The position numbers and the translations under genes are program-made. From JBBQFI01 sp038237805 (lineage in GTDB: Bacteria > Verrucomicrobiota > Verrucomicrobiia > Chthoniobacterales > UBA10450): a stretch of 64,000 nt of DNA. Shown piece by piece: positions 17,745-27,103 of the stretch. The notes under the pieces were generated by a model. That model was not told the origin of the DNA. It did no database searches and saw nothing but the letters and a program-made list of their open reading frames with translations. The DNA is taken from contig JBBRYI010000002.1 of the NCBI GenBank assembly GCA_038237805.1, forward strand, positions 62,001 through 126,000. The letters run 5' to 3'. Each line of letters starts with the position of its first letter. Position 1 is the stretch's first letter.

Positions 17745-19040
17745 GCTTTGCATCGCCTGAGGAACGAGCGTGTCGGCGAGAATGTTGAGCGCTTCGTCGA
17801 GATCGGCGCGGGTGTGGTTCGCGGTCACGCAGGCACGGAAACAGATGCGATCTTGCGGCACAGCCGGGTAATCGACAGGCGCAACCCAAAGACCGCGGCG
17901 TCGCAATTCATGGCCCATGCGATACATGCGCTCACGATCTCCAATCACAAGAGGCATGATGTACGTGGTCGAAGTTCCGGTATCGATGCCAAGCGCGGCC
18001 AGTTGCTTGTGAAAGTAATCCGCATTTTCCCAGAGGCGTGCGCGCAGCTCGGGCCGGCTCCTTCCCAACTCGATCGCTTTCAAAATGGCTGCGATAACGA
18101 CCGGTGGCAGCGCGCAGGAATAGACATAGGGATGAGAATAAAAACGGAGGTAATCCAGCGTTTCCTTTGAGCCGCAAACAAATCCACCCAGCGCTCCGAA
18201 GGCTTTCGAGAAAGTTCCGTAAAGAATTCGGATTCGTTTCTCGACCCCAAAATGTTCCACCGCGCCGCGGCCATTCGCTCCGCAGGCGAGCATCGAGTGC
18301 GCCTCATCGACGAAGACACTCGCTCCATGCGCTTCGGCCACATCCATCAAAGCGTTCAGATTACCGAAATCGCCATCCATCGAATAAATGCCCTCAACGA
18401 TGACGAGCTGACGCTTCCCTTTGTGACGAGCCAACGACGCGTCCAACGACTCCGGATCGTTGTGCTCGAAGCGCTCCGAGCGCGTGCGCGCAAGCACGGC
18501 GCCGTCACGCAAACTCAGGTGAGAACGATTGTCGAGCACGGCCACGTCGCTCTTGCGCAAGAGTCCCGAGATTGTTCCGAGCGCGCCACCGAAACCACTG
18601 TTGAAGAGCATCGCGTCCTCGTAACCTAGGAATTCCGCCATCCGCTTTTCCAGTTGCCGATGAAGATCGGTCATGCCGGAAAGCATGGGCGAACCGCATG
18701 CGCCCAGACCGTGGGTGTTCAGAGCATCGTGGGCAGCTGCGATCACTTCCGGGTGATTGGCCAGACCGAGGTAATTGTAGGAACAAAGATTGATGACTGG
18801 ATGCGATTTGCCATCGTAGAAAAGATTGGTTCGCGCTTCGGCCGGACCGAGAAGCTGAGGCTCGTACAACTCGATGGCCCATTCCCCGACCTCGTGCCAG
18901 CGCGTGAAGGCCGGGGGCGGTTTCAGGGGATCCTTACTGTCGCCGACAAGGAAATCGCTCAAGCTGAACTTACCGGGATCGTTTTCCACAGTAAGACCGG
19001 CATTGTCTTGCGAGCTTGGAGTTCGTTGATTCAATTCCAT
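17739..19040 (-). CDS. Alpha-oxoamine synthase; probable serine palmitoyltransferase
   Basis: 433 residues, PLP fold type I. FVDEAHSML holds the cofactor Asp and His (about 245-248), and YGTFSKAFGALGGFVCG holds the Schiff-base lysine (about 279). NLCSYNYLGLANHPEV and GLGACGSPMLSGMTDLH are shared by SPT, KBL and BioF. The roughly 80-residue N-terminal extension before the fold, and the neighbours (acyltransferase, CDP-alcohol transferases, hydroxylase), favour SPT, which condenses serine with an acyl thioester into 3-ketosphinganine. No biotin genes are present, and the window has a separate KBL at 61603. I start at the ATG at 19040, which overlaps the upstream stop by 10 bases. Confidence 0.75.
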   Translation of the reverse strand: MELNQRTPSSQDNAGLTVENDPGKFSLSDFLVGDSKDPLKPPPAFTRWHEVGEWAIELYEPQLLGPAEARTNLFYDGKSHPVINLCSYNYLGLANHPEVIAAAHDALNTHGLGACGSPMLSGMTDLHRQLEKRMAEFLGYEDAMLFNSGFGGALGTISGLLRKSDVAVLDNRSHLSLRDGAVLARTRSERFEHNDPESLDASLARHKGKRQLVIVEGIYSMDGDFGNLNALMDVAEAHGASVFVDEAHSMLACGANGRGAVEHFGVEKRIRILYGTFSKAFGALGGFVCGSKETLDYLRFYSHPYVYSCALPPVVIAAILKAIELGRSRPELRARLWENADYFHKQLAALGIDTGTSTTYIMPLVIGDRERMYRMGHELRRRGLWVAPVDYPAVPQDRICFRACVTANHTRADLDEALNILADTLVPQAMQSA

Positions 19041-19768
19041 ATCTGACTCATGCGGCGCTCCCACGCCTCATGGTTTTTTTTGGCGTCGCGAATGAAAGGC
19101 GATGCAGCGATCGCCTTGATGATAGTGCGATTGAGCAGGCCTACAAGATATGGAAGGGGGCGCAATACGTCCATAAATAAAACAACCCTCACTCCGTCAG
19201 TATCGTTCCAAACTTCGTGAGGAAAAGTGTCATCGAAAAGCAGGCTCTTGCCCTCCTCCCAGTGCGCTATCGTTTCACCGACGCGAATGCGACATTCGCT
19301 CTCGGGTTTAGGCACAATCAGGCCGAGGTGGTAACGAATCACGCCTTTGTAAGGACCACAATGTTCCGGGATATGGCTGTGCGGAGAAAGGATCGAGAAA
19401 AACGCCGTTTTCGCTCCTGGAATGGATTGAAGCAGTTTCATCGTCTGCGGGCAACGGGCAGAATTCCCAGGTGCTTCCAGGCCGTAAGCGAAAAAGAAAA
19501 ATGTCTTCCACTTGTCTTCCTTGGCGAGATGCGCCTGGTCGGGCGAGATGTCCTGAAAATTCGGCAGGTCCTCCCGATGCATCAAAACTGTATCGAGCTC
19601 TTCGCGAATCGTCCGCCAGTTTGCTTCGATTTTCGCGCACCAGGGAAACTGTGAGGGCGAGAAAAACTGATGATCGCCGACGAGCGAATAGCGGCCCATC
19701 AATTTTTGGATTCGCTTGATGAATTTGCGGCCGCGCTTGACGAGGAATTTTTTGAGTTTCGCGTTCAA
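19031..19768 (-). CDS. Aspartyl/asparaginyl beta-hydroxylase (LpxO-like) domain protein
   Basis: 245 residues. A basic N-terminal segment (KKFLVKRGRKFIKRIQKL) precedes a 2-oxoglutarate/Fe(II) oxygenase domain. SPHSHIPEHCGP and FPHEVWNDTDGVRVVLFMD carry the iron-binding histidines and the 2-oxoglutarate arginine in the arrangement of the Asp_Arg_Hydrox family. In LpxO this family hydroxylates the 2-position of a lipid A acyl chain. Here its overlap with the SPT-like gene suggests hydroxylation of the sphingolipid acyl chain or base, which is inference. The start appears to be TTG at 19768; a stop closes the frame shortly upstream and no ATG is available. Confidence 0.72.
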   Translation of the reverse strand: MNAKLKKFLVKRGRKFIKRIQKLMGRYSLVGDHQFFSPSQFPWCAKIEANWRTIREELDTVLMHREDLPNFQDISPDQAHLAKEDKWKTFFFFAYGLEAPGNSARCPQTMKLLQSIPGAKTAFFSILSPHSHIPEHCGPYKGVIRYHLGLIVPKPESECRIRVGETIAHWEEGKSLLFDDTFPHEVWNDTDGVRVVLFMDVLRPLPYLVGLLNRTIIKAIAASPFIRDAKKNHEAWERRMSQIWN

Positions 19769-19898
19769 TTTCGCGCGCCAGAATCTTCCATGAGAACGCG
19801 GAGTTTACTGTGCGAGCGCGGCCTCGCAACAGGATTCAAATCGAGGTTGGCGATTCTATGGAGGGCACATCCTCCAGCAAGCTGATCCCCTCTTGCAC

Positions 19899-21614
19899 TC
19901 AGAGCGCGAGAACGGCCCGGGCATCAACCACGACAAAGTTTGGATCGGAAAAAACCACGCATTGCGGAGGCGGATGTTGCAAGAATGAAGCAGTCCCGGA
20001 GGAACTATCGGGAATCTTCAATTTTAGTTGTCGAAGCGCACGGTTGTAGCGGAGATGTTCGGAAGTAAACGCGCCGCGGTCGAAAAGCCAGAAATCGATG
20101 TGCTGCTCGCGGATGCATTGCTGCACAACCGTAAGATCAGGGCTGTATTGCGCGCGGGCAATCGCCAAGCCGCGCTGCCGAAGAGGAAGATAATAGCCCG
20201 GATGAAATGGCACGGCTGTTTCGACGCCAAATATGATGGTGCGGCGAGAGAAAACCGGCAGGTTATTTGCCTCGTCGGCGATCGAAGCGATGCGAATGGT
20301 TGGAGGTTGCGCCGCAAAAAATCGATAAACATTCGGAGCGTTGCCAGTGATGTAGCTAACGCGCGGGAAATGGGAGAGAAACAACGGGAAGCAAACGATC
20401 CAGAGCATTAACAACGCAGCAAGGCCAGACGCGAATAAGGATTTAAGCTTAGACGGCCGGCCTACCGAGCACCGCAGCAAAGAATCGACGAGCGCCATAA
20501 TCGCCATCGCGGCGGCGAGTGCGAGCAAGAGGCGGCCAGGATGTTGTGTGTAACGGCTGGGTAGATACATGCGAAACAAGAGCGCATGAGAGATTGCAAA
20601 AAATACGAGAGCCGCGCCTGCGATCCGGAACAGGACTCGGCCGCGTGCGCGACGGAGTAATGGAAAAGCGCGCGGAAAAAAGGCGAAGATTGGCCAAAGG
20701 AAAGCTGCAAAGAGCGATGACGGTCGCGATTGAATATGCAGGCCACCCGCACCGTGCATCCAATAATTCCAGAGATCCGGATAGAAGAAAGGAACACGTC
20801 CGCCGGGAGCAAACTCAGGCATTTGGCGCGCTTGGGCGTACGTGATCATCGGCCCGAATTTTTCAACCCCCTGGAGATAGGGAATCAACGCAAGCAATAC
20901 GACCACCACAGCGAGAGCGCAGAACACATAGGTTCGATAATCGCGTGTGAATTTCGGCCACACTTTATTTACCTGCACCAAGTCCAAAGTAATGACACCG
21001 AGACTGACTAACGCAGCCGGCGGAAAGAAAAGTCCCTGAAGAAAAAGGACAATTAAAACAGCAAATCGGCTGCGGCCGACATGGTAGTAGATAAACGCGA
21101 CAAATAGCGGATAGAAAAATGCCCGCGGCGTGGCAGAACAAAGATCGCTACTTAACCAAAGACACTGACACAAAAGAATTGACGCGAGTGCCGCGATCGC
21201 CGGCAACCTTAGAATCCGCAACGCTGCGCCGAATGAGAATCCCGCGGTCAAGAGACCGAGACCGAATGGGATCAGCTTGCTCGCCAGCAACGGATCGATG
21301 TAGAGGGCCGAAAAAAATCGATAAAGTGCGACAAAACCCGGCGGCGCGATGGATTGGAAGTAATCAGCAATGGGATCACCGGGGAAAAGGTTGGGATTAA
21401 GAAAACGAAACATCCAAAAAACGTGCTGTCGCACATCATCGGCGACGACGTATTGGGCAGCGAAGGCCTGACGTAACGCCAGAGTGGCACAGACGAAGGC
21501 GTAGAGCATCGAACAAGCGAACCAAAAACGCGTTTGCGCTGCGGTGGTCGTGTTGTTGGCGAGACCAAGAAGTTCGCGCCACCGCGTGAGCGATGTGAAC
21601 GGTGTCACGCGCAT
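19899..21614 (-). CDS. Polytopic membrane protein, possibly GT-C-like
   Basis: 571 residues with roughly ten to eleven predicted membrane spans and a short polar C-terminal domain (from about residue 440). VADDVRQHVFWMFRF in the first non-membrane loop gives a DD pair, placed like the catalytic acid of GT-C glycosyltransferases. I do not recognise the family. It lies upstream of the LpxO-like gene on the same strand with a 130-base gap. It may add a sugar to the lipid made by the cluster, or be unrelated. Confidence 0.55.
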   Translation of the reverse strand: MRVTPFTSLTRWRELLGLANNTTTAAQTRFWFACSMLYAFVCATLALRQAFAAQYVVADDVRQHVFWMFRFLNPNLFPGDPIADYFQSIAPPGFVALYRFFSALYIDPLLASKLIPFGLGLLTAGFSFGAALRILRLPAIAALASILLCQCLWLSSDLCSATPRAFFYPLFVAFIYYHVGRSRFAVLIVLFLQGLFFPPAALVSLGVITLDLVQVNKVWPKFTRDYRTYVFCALAVVVVLLALIPYLQGVEKFGPMITYAQARQMPEFAPGGRVPFFYPDLWNYWMHGAGGLHIQSRPSSLFAAFLWPIFAFFPRAFPLLRRARGRVLFRIAGAALVFFAISHALLFRMYLPSRYTQHPGRLLLALAAAMAIMALVDSLLRCSVGRPSKLKSLFASGLAALLMLWIVCFPLFLSHFPRVSYITGNAPNVYRFFAAQPPTIRIASIADEANNLPVFSRRTIIFGVETAVPFHPGYYLPLRQRGLAIARAQYSPDLTVVQQCIREQHIDFWLFDRGAFTSEHLRYNRALRQLKLKIPDSSSGTASFLQHPPPQCVVFSDPNFVVVDARAVLAL

Positions 21615-21765
21615 TACCGAATTGTAACGCGGGATGAATAATTTATTCCCAGCGCTTTTTCCTTGAGTTTCGATTTAATAGTTGGTTAGGCTGCACACGG
21701 GAGACAGGCAGATACGCCACAGCATTTCGCGTGTGGCTCAGCCATAACACAACCACACACTTATC

Positions 21766-24700
21766 ATGAAAAGAAATGCCATTTCCAAATCTGGCGCGGT
21801 GAACCTTCGCATCTTATTCGCTTTTGCTCTTTGCTCCGCGGGCGCTCTCCTGACCATGGCCAGTTTCACATCAGGGCCAGGCTCAAAGATGATTCAACCG
21901 GTCCAGACCGAACAGCGGCAGCGCTACATGCCGGTCCGTGGTGGCGAGCCGGATGATCTGGAGCGTCTGGAAATGGATTGGAACAATCGGTTGACCTACC
22001 CCACCGGTGTTTTCGATCCAGCCTGGATACGCGCCGCGGCCCTGCAAGATTCGCGCATCGTTCGAGACATTCCGGCTGGCGTTCCAGCGAAAAATCTTAA
22101 CCGGAAAAATGCACCGCTCGCGTTAAGCGCGACCGGCTTCACCGCTCTGGGTCCGGCGCCACTGCGCATGACCGGTTGTTCCGGTTGCTATGACTACTCT
22201 AAGACCGAAGGACGGGTGAACGATATCGCAGTTGATCCGACTACTACCACTAACGGGTCGATCGTGGCTTACATCGGTTCGGTTGGCGGTGGCGTCTGGA
22301 AGACAACCAACTGCTGCAGCGCTTCGACGACCTGGAGTGCAGTCACTGACGACCCAGTGCTTGCAACAATTACTATTGATTCGGTCACCATTGATCCTAA
22401 CAACCACAACACCATCTATGCGGGCACGGGCGATTTAAATTTTGGCTCTTTCTCCATGGGCAGTCAGGGAGTTCTCAAGTCCACCGATGCGGGTGCGACA
22501 TGGGCGCTGCTAGGAGCAAATGTATTTGGACCGGGCCTGCCCCTGCCGGTGGGCCAGTTTCCGCAATACCAAGCTGTCGGAAAAGTGCGCGTCGACCCGC
22601 GCAACAGCAACAACGTCGTAGCCGGGACAAAGACCGGTCTCTATTTTTCGTATGATGCCGGCAATAATTGGACCGGCCCGTGCACAACGAACAATTTTAG
22701 CACCATGCGGCAGGACATCACCGGTCTCGCCTTGACCAATACCGGCAGCAGCACGCGCATCATCGCGGCGGTTGGTGTGCGCGGTTTTGCCACCACCGTG
22801 CAACCAAATCTCAATCAGAACGGCGCCAATGGAATTTACAAGGGGACGCTTCCAGCCAGCGGTTGCCCGTCAGATTTTGTTCCGATCACAAGCAACGTGA
22901 ATGGTTGGACTGGTCTCAATGCTACGAGCGGCACACCCTATGCAAGTGCTGGTGTCGGTAATCAGGTAGGCCGCGTTGACCTCGCCGTTGCCCCAAGCGA
23001 CTCGAATTATATTTATGCTCAAGTGCAATCCATTACGCCCAATTCGAATGGCGGTTGCAGAAGCGCGAACGGATGCCAACTGGGGGCCTACCGCACTACC
23101 GATGGAGGCGGCAGTTGGTCTCAGATCCCCGGGTCGCCTGGGAATTCGCTGCAAAACTGTAGCGGCGGTGCCGGTGACTATCCGCAGAACTGGTACGATC
23201 AGGGTGTAGCAGTGGATCCGAACAATCGTGATCGCGCCTTTTTTGATACATTCGAAGTTTGGTTTTGGGCCAATGGAAACGCATCGTGGAACGACACGAC
23301 ATGCGGTTACAGCGGCGGCACCGAGGTAGTGCATGTCGATCAGCACGCGCTAACTTTCGTGCCCGGTTCGTCGAGCATCCTTTTGGCCGGTAATGACGGC
23401 GGTGTGCACGCTACGATTAATGCAAACACTGCCAGTTCAACCGTTGATCCTACCTGGTTCAACATGGACACCGGTCTGAACACAATTGAATTTTACTCTG
23501 GCGACATCAGCGCGAACTTCGCGACCTCGGCTGCGCCCCAGGCTAACGGCGGAGCGCAAGACAACGGCTCGATGGCAGTCACATTCGCGGGCAGTCCCAC
23601 TGGTCCGGTGCAATGGCAAATGGGCGTGGGCGGTGACGGATTTTACGCGCGCATCGACCCGGTCGGCGGTCGCTTCTGGCAGGGTAACAATAGCGGCCAC
23701 CTCAATTTCTGCGACATGAGCGTAGGTGACTGCACCACCGACGCCGCCTTCTGGGGCCCTGACCCGAGCCCATGGACCGCCACGCCTGATATCCAATCGT
23801 TCGTTCTTCCTTACGAAATTTACAAAGGCATTCCGGGCGATGCAGTCAACGATTGCCCACCGGCCGGTTGCGGACACCTGATCGTTGGGACTTATCGCGT
23901 TTGGGAGACGACCACGAGCGGCGGCACTTGGACTCCTATTAGCATGAACCTAACGAAGCAGACGTTAGGCAATCGTTCTTTTATTAATCAACTTGCTTTC
24001 GAACCAAAGGACCAGGCGCGAGCGTTGGTTGGCACTAATGATGGCAATGTCCAGTACGGCCACGGTTCAAACAAGGTTATCGGCCCGTTGTGGGTAGACA
24101 TTACGGGCGCCAACGCGGTCCTGCCTAACCGTCCTATCCTCGATGTCGCGTTCGATCCTACGACAACGACCGCGCCCATTGGTTATGCAGCAGTTGGAGG
24201 GTTCAACCCCAACACACCGACAACACCAGGCCACGTGTTTCGCGTCGTCTGCACCACCGACTGCGCCGCTTTCACTTGGAGCAATAAGACCGGTAACCTT
24301 CCGGACATTCCAGTCGACTCGATCATCGCCAATCCAAAATTCCCGCAGCAAGTATTCGCCGGTACTGACTGGGGCCTTTACTACACAAACGATATCACAG
24401 CTGCGAGTCCCAACTGGGCTCGGTTTCAGAACGGATTGCCTCATTCCATGATCTGGGATATGCAAATCGATCGCGGCTCAACCACGCTCTCACTGTGGAC
24501 GCGCAGCCGAGGTGCTTACGTTTGGCCGCTGCCTTCGGGCCCAATACCCTCTCCGATACCGACGAGTATTGTGTCGCGTAAGACTCACGGTCCTGGCCAT
24601 ACGTTTGACGTCGATCTAAAGGCGCCGGCACCCGGCATTGAATGCCGCACCGGTGGCGCGACTAAGGACCATACGATCGTCGTTACCTTCGCTCTTCCAG

Positions 24701-25101
24701 TCACAGTTAGCGGAAATGGAAGTGTAAAAGCACAGGTGACGTCGGGCACAGGTCAGGTCGGCACAGGAGGAACCGCGAATGGTAATGCTGTCACCGTCGC
24801 CGGGACCGCAGTGACCATTCCTCTCACGAACGTCGCCAACGCTCAGAAACTCAGCATCACGATTTTCGGCGTCAGCGATGGCACGAACAGCGGCAACGTT
24901 GTTGTCTCAATGGGCGTTCTTCTCGGAGATACGAATGCCACCGGCTCAGTCAATAGCTCTGATGTCAGCCAGACAAAAACCAATTCGGGACAAGCGCCCA
25001 ATAGTTCAACTTTTCGCACCGATGTTACCGTCAATGACTTGATCAACAGCTCAGACGTCTCCTCAGTCAAAGGTGCCTCGGGCACAGCGTTGCCGCCATA
25101 A
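21766..25101 (+). CDS. Secreted Asp-box beta-propeller protein with dockerin-like C-terminus
   Basis: 1111 residues. A signal peptide (about 1-32) is followed by a long stretch of BNR/Asp-box repeats as in sortilin/VPS10-type propellers: STDAGATW, TTDGGGSW, and many DPxNxxxIYAGT blade edges. From about residue 930 a separate module begins with VSRKTHG, continues as a beta-sandwich-like domain, and ends in two dockerin-type loops (GDTNATGSVNSSDVSQTK and TDVTVNDLINSSDVSSVK) whose Asp/Asn spacing suits calcium binding. The same module ends the products at 36946 and 42675. Probably exported and surface-anchored or released; ligand unknown. Contains paired cysteines, fitting a periplasmic or extracellular protein. 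Confidence 0.82.
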   Translation: MKRNAISKSGAVNLRILFAFALCSAGALLTMASFTSGPGSKMIQPVQTEQRQRYMPVRGGEPDDLERLEMDWNNRLTYPTGVFDPAWIRAAALQDSRIVRDIPAGVPAKNLNRKNAPLALSATGFTALGPAPLRMTGCSGCYDYSKTEGRVNDIAVDPTTTTNGSIVAYIGSVGGGVWKTTNCCSASTTWSAVTDDPVLATITIDSVTIDPNNHNTIYAGTGDLNFGSFSMGSQGVLKSTDAGATWALLGANVFGPGLPLPVGQFPQYQAVGKVRVDPRNSNNVVAGTKTGLYFSYDAGNNWTGPCTTNNFSTMRQDITGLALTNTGSSTRIIAAVGVRGFATTVQPNLNQNGANGIYKGTLPASGCPSDFVPITSNVNGWTGLNATSGTPYASAGVGNQVGRVDLAVAPSDSNYIYAQVQSITPNSNGGCRSANGCQLGAYRTTDGGGSWSQIPGSPGNSLQNCSGGAGDYPQNWYDQGVAVDPNNRDRAFFDTFEVWFWANGNASWNDTTCGYSGGTEVVHVDQHALTFVPGSSSILLAGNDGGVHATINANTASSTVDPTWFNMDTGLNTIEFYSGDISANFATSAAPQANGGAQDNGSMAVTFAGSPTGPVQWQMGVGGDGFYARIDPVGGRFWQGNNSGHLNFCDMSVGDCTTDAAFWGPDPSPWTATPDIQSFVLPYEIYKGIPGDAVNDCPPAGCGHLIVGTYRVWETTTSGGTWTPISMNLTKQTLGNRSFINQLAFEPKDQARALVGTNDGNVQYGHGSNKVIGPLWVDITGANAVLPNRPILDVAFDPTTTTAPIGYAAVGGFNPNTPTTPGHVFRVVCTTDCAAFTWSNKTGNLPDIPVDSIIANPKFPQQVFAGTDWGLYYTNDITAASPNWARFQNGLPHSMIWDMQIDRGSTTLSLWTRSRGAYVWPLPSGPIPSPIPTSIVSRKTHGPGHTFDVDLKAPAPGIECRTGGATKDHTIVVTFALPVTVSGNGSVKAQVTSGTGQVGTGGTANGNAVTVAGTAVTIPLTNVANAQKLSITIFGVSDGTNSGNVVVSMGVLLGDTNATGSVNSSDVSQTKTNSGQAPNSSTFRTDVTVNDLINSSDVSSVKGASGTALPP

Positions 25102-25129
25102 ATCTCCTTTAAATACTGCAGAACAGGAG

Positions 25130-25205
25130 TGGCGACCCTAACGGGATTCGAACCCGTGTTACCGCCGTGAAAGGGCGGTGTCCTAGGCCTCTGGACGATA
25201 GGGTC
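25130..25205 (-). tRNA. tRNA-Glu (anticodon TTC)
   Basis: 76 bases including an encoded CCA. The acceptor arms GACCCTA and TAGGGTC pair over 7 bases. The anticodon stem CCGCC/GGCGG encloses CTTTCAC, giving anticodon TTC, and the T arm carries GGTTCGAATCC. Reads GAA/GAG codons. It lies alone, on the opposite strand from the propeller gene that ends 28 bases away. Confidence 0.96.
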
Positions 25206-25265
25206 GGAAGCGGCGTCCAATATCAGAAGGCGCACCGGTTGTTGCAAGGCATTTTGCGGAAGCAG

Positions 25266-26552
25266 TCAGAGATGCGATCGCAGTTTCATTATTAAATCGG
25301 CCGTGGAAGCGATCGCGCCGCGGTGCGTGACCAAAACTTCCGTGGCGTTCGTGACCAGACGCGCTCGTTCTTTGTCATCACGCAGCAGCCGCGCGATCTC
25401 GAACCGGAGCGACTCCGCATCGCCTACTTGCACCGCGCCTTGTCGCCTAACGAGTGACTGAGCGGGCGCGGCGAAATTCTCCATGTGCGGACCGAAGATT
25501 ACCGGTTTGCCGGCCATGATTGGTTCGACCGGATTCTGGCCGCCGCGCGCAGTCAAACTTTTGCCGACAAAAGCGACCGTAGCGACGGAATACCAATCAC
25601 GAAGTTCCCCCGTGGTGTCGATAAGGAGGCAGTCGGGCTGGACAGAATTGAGTTCGCTGCGCAAGGCGACCCCTAACGAATGCTCCTCCAAATGCGCTCG
25701 AAGATTTCGCGCGCGTTCTACGTGACGCGGAGCGATGATCAAGAAAAGAGAAGGGAAGTCGGCGCGCAGTTTGATGAAAATCTCGGCGAGAATCGCCTCT
25801 TCTCCCGCATGCGTGCTGCCGCCAAAAATTACGTCAGCCTGGGGGCTGATGCCGAGCGATTCTAGAATCGCGCGTGGGCGATGGGCGTCCGGCTTCGCGC
25901 CCTCTGTATCATATTTGATGTTGCCGGTGCGCGCGATGCGATCGGTGGCGACGCCGAGCGCATTCCAGCGGTCAACATCTTCCTGCTCGGGAACGCAGAC
26001 CAGGTCGAGTTGACGAAAAATAGCTGCGACGAGAAATCGGAATTTGCGGAAACGGCGCTCCGAGCGCGGCGACAAACGTGCATTAGCCAGTGCGATTGGA
26101 ACCGCGCGACGTCGCGCTTCGGCCACGAGGTTTGGCCAAATTTCTGCTTCAATCAAAATAAGCTTCATCGGCCGAATGACCTTGAAGGCACGGCGCGTCA
26201 CCGGCCAAAAATCGATCGGGTTATACATGACCTCGATCCAATCGGGCGATTCTTTGGCTGCGAAGATGAAACCTGTCGTGGTTGTGGTCGTGAGCGCGCA
26301 AAACAATTCGGGATCCAATTCCTTCAGGCGCGAAGCGAGTTTCAACGCGACCGCCACTTCACCGACACTAACGGCATGCATCCACGTAACGCGCTTATCC
26401 GTCAGGCGATCCCGCAACTTATTGTCGTAAAATCCGAGCCGTTGCCCAAACTTCTCCCGGTAGTTTCCGCGCCGTGTCATCTTCACCAGATAACCCGGCA
26501 GGAAAAGCAAAAGGCCAATGGGGAAGAGGAGATTGTAAAAAAATCGGATCAT
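25266..26552 (-). CDS. waaA: 3-deoxy-D-manno-octulosonic acid (Kdo) transferase
   Basis: 428 residues. An N-terminal membrane anchor (MIRFFYNLLFPIGLLLFLPGYLV) precedes a GT-B fold. Diagnostic blocks are WMHAVSVGEVAVALKLASRL, KLILIEAEIWPNL and FGGSTHAGEEAIL, then FVGKSLTARGGQNPVEPIMAGKPVIFGPHMENF near the donor site. It transfers Kdo from CMP-Kdo to lipid IVA on the cytoplasmic face, so the organism makes LPS. I start at the ATG at 26552, which overlaps the rsmD stop (ATGA); the longer frame lacks support. Last gene of the AsmA-rsmD-waaA group. Confidence 0.93.
   Translation of the reverse strand: MIRFFYNLLFPIGLLLFLPGYLVKMTRRGNYREKFGQRLGFYDNKLRDRLTDKRVTWMHAVSVGEVAVALKLASRLKELDPELFCALTTTTTTGFIFAAKESPDWIEVMYNPIDFWPVTRRAFKVIRPMKLILIEAEIWPNLVAEARRRAVPIALANARLSPRSERRFRKFRFLVAAIFRQLDLVCVPEQEDVDRWNALGVATDRIARTGNIKYDTEGAKPDAHRPRAILESLGISPQADVIFGGSTHAGEEAILAEIFIKLRADFPSLFLIIAPRHVERARNLRAHLEEHSLGVALRSELNSVQPDCLLIDTTGELRDWYSVATVAFVGKSLTARGGQNPVEPIMAGKPVIFGPHMENFAAPAQSLVRRQGAVQVGDAESLRFEIARLLRDDKERARLVTNATEVLVTHRGAIASTADLIMKLRSHL
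25445..25454 (-). repeat. Recurrent motif, CTCGTTAGGC
   Basis: In waaA, same direction, Leu-Val-Arg. Confidence 0.8.
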
Positions 26553-27103
26553 GTCGATCGATTGAGAAAGAGAACTTCGGTCGCGCCATAGGTCTTCGCG
26601 CGAATAACACGCCACAATTCCGTCTCAGAAATTTTTTCGGATGGAGCTTTCTCGAGCACAAAAATTCCTACCGGATCGGTCAGGTGGATGAGATGTTCGC
26701 TCTTCAGGAGCAAATCTGAGAAAGACCTGTTATCCCTCATTCTTTCGTAGGGCGGATCGGCAAAGATGATGTCGTAATTTTGTGTCGATACAGGTCGCCG
26801 GAGAAAATCGAACACATCGCGTTTCGAAACGCGGCCATCGAATTTCGATTTTACGAGGTTACGTTCGATCGCGGCGACAGCTTCCCGGTCGTGATCGACA
26901 AAACGCGCGGAACTCGCGCCGCGGCTTAGCGCTTCGATTCCCAATGCGCCAGTGCCAGCGAATAGATCAAGCACACGCGCACCGATGACGCGTTCGCCGA
27001 GACTGGAGAAGATTGCCGCCTTCACGCGGTCCATTGTCGGTCGCACCTGACGCTTTGGAACATCCAGCCGGATGCCGCCGGCGCGTCCGGCGATAATTCT
27101 CAT
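26549..27103 (-). CDS. rsmD: 16S rRNA (guanine966-N2)-methyltransferase RsmD
   Basis: 184 residues. MRIIAGRAGGIRL, then RPTMDRVKAAIFSSL, the SAM-binding motif VLDLFAGTGALGIEALSRGA and the catalytic DPPY motif (FADPPYERM) are the standard RsmD series. It methylates G966 of 16S rRNA on the assembled 30S subunit. Overlaps waaA downstream and the AsmA-like gene upstream, each by 4 bases. Confidence 0.95.
   Translation of the reverse strand: MRIIAGRAGGIRLDVPKRQVRPTMDRVKAAIFSSLGERVIGARVLDLFAGTGALGIEALSRGASSARFVDHDREAVAAIERNLVKSKFDGRVSKRDVFDFLRRPVSTQNYDIIFADPPYERMRDNRSFSDLLLKSEHLIHLTDPVGIFVLEKAPSEKISETELWRVIRAKTYGATEVLFLNRST

Noticed and set aside
17739..19040. BioF (8-amino-7-oxononanoate synthase)
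   Set aside because: Same fold and core motifs, but no biotin gene nearby, a long N-terminal extension, and lipid genes on both sides; not fully excluded.
25133..25145. CCTAACGGG resembling the recurrent 10-mer
   Set aside because: Part of the tRNA-Glu acceptor and T arms and only a partial match.
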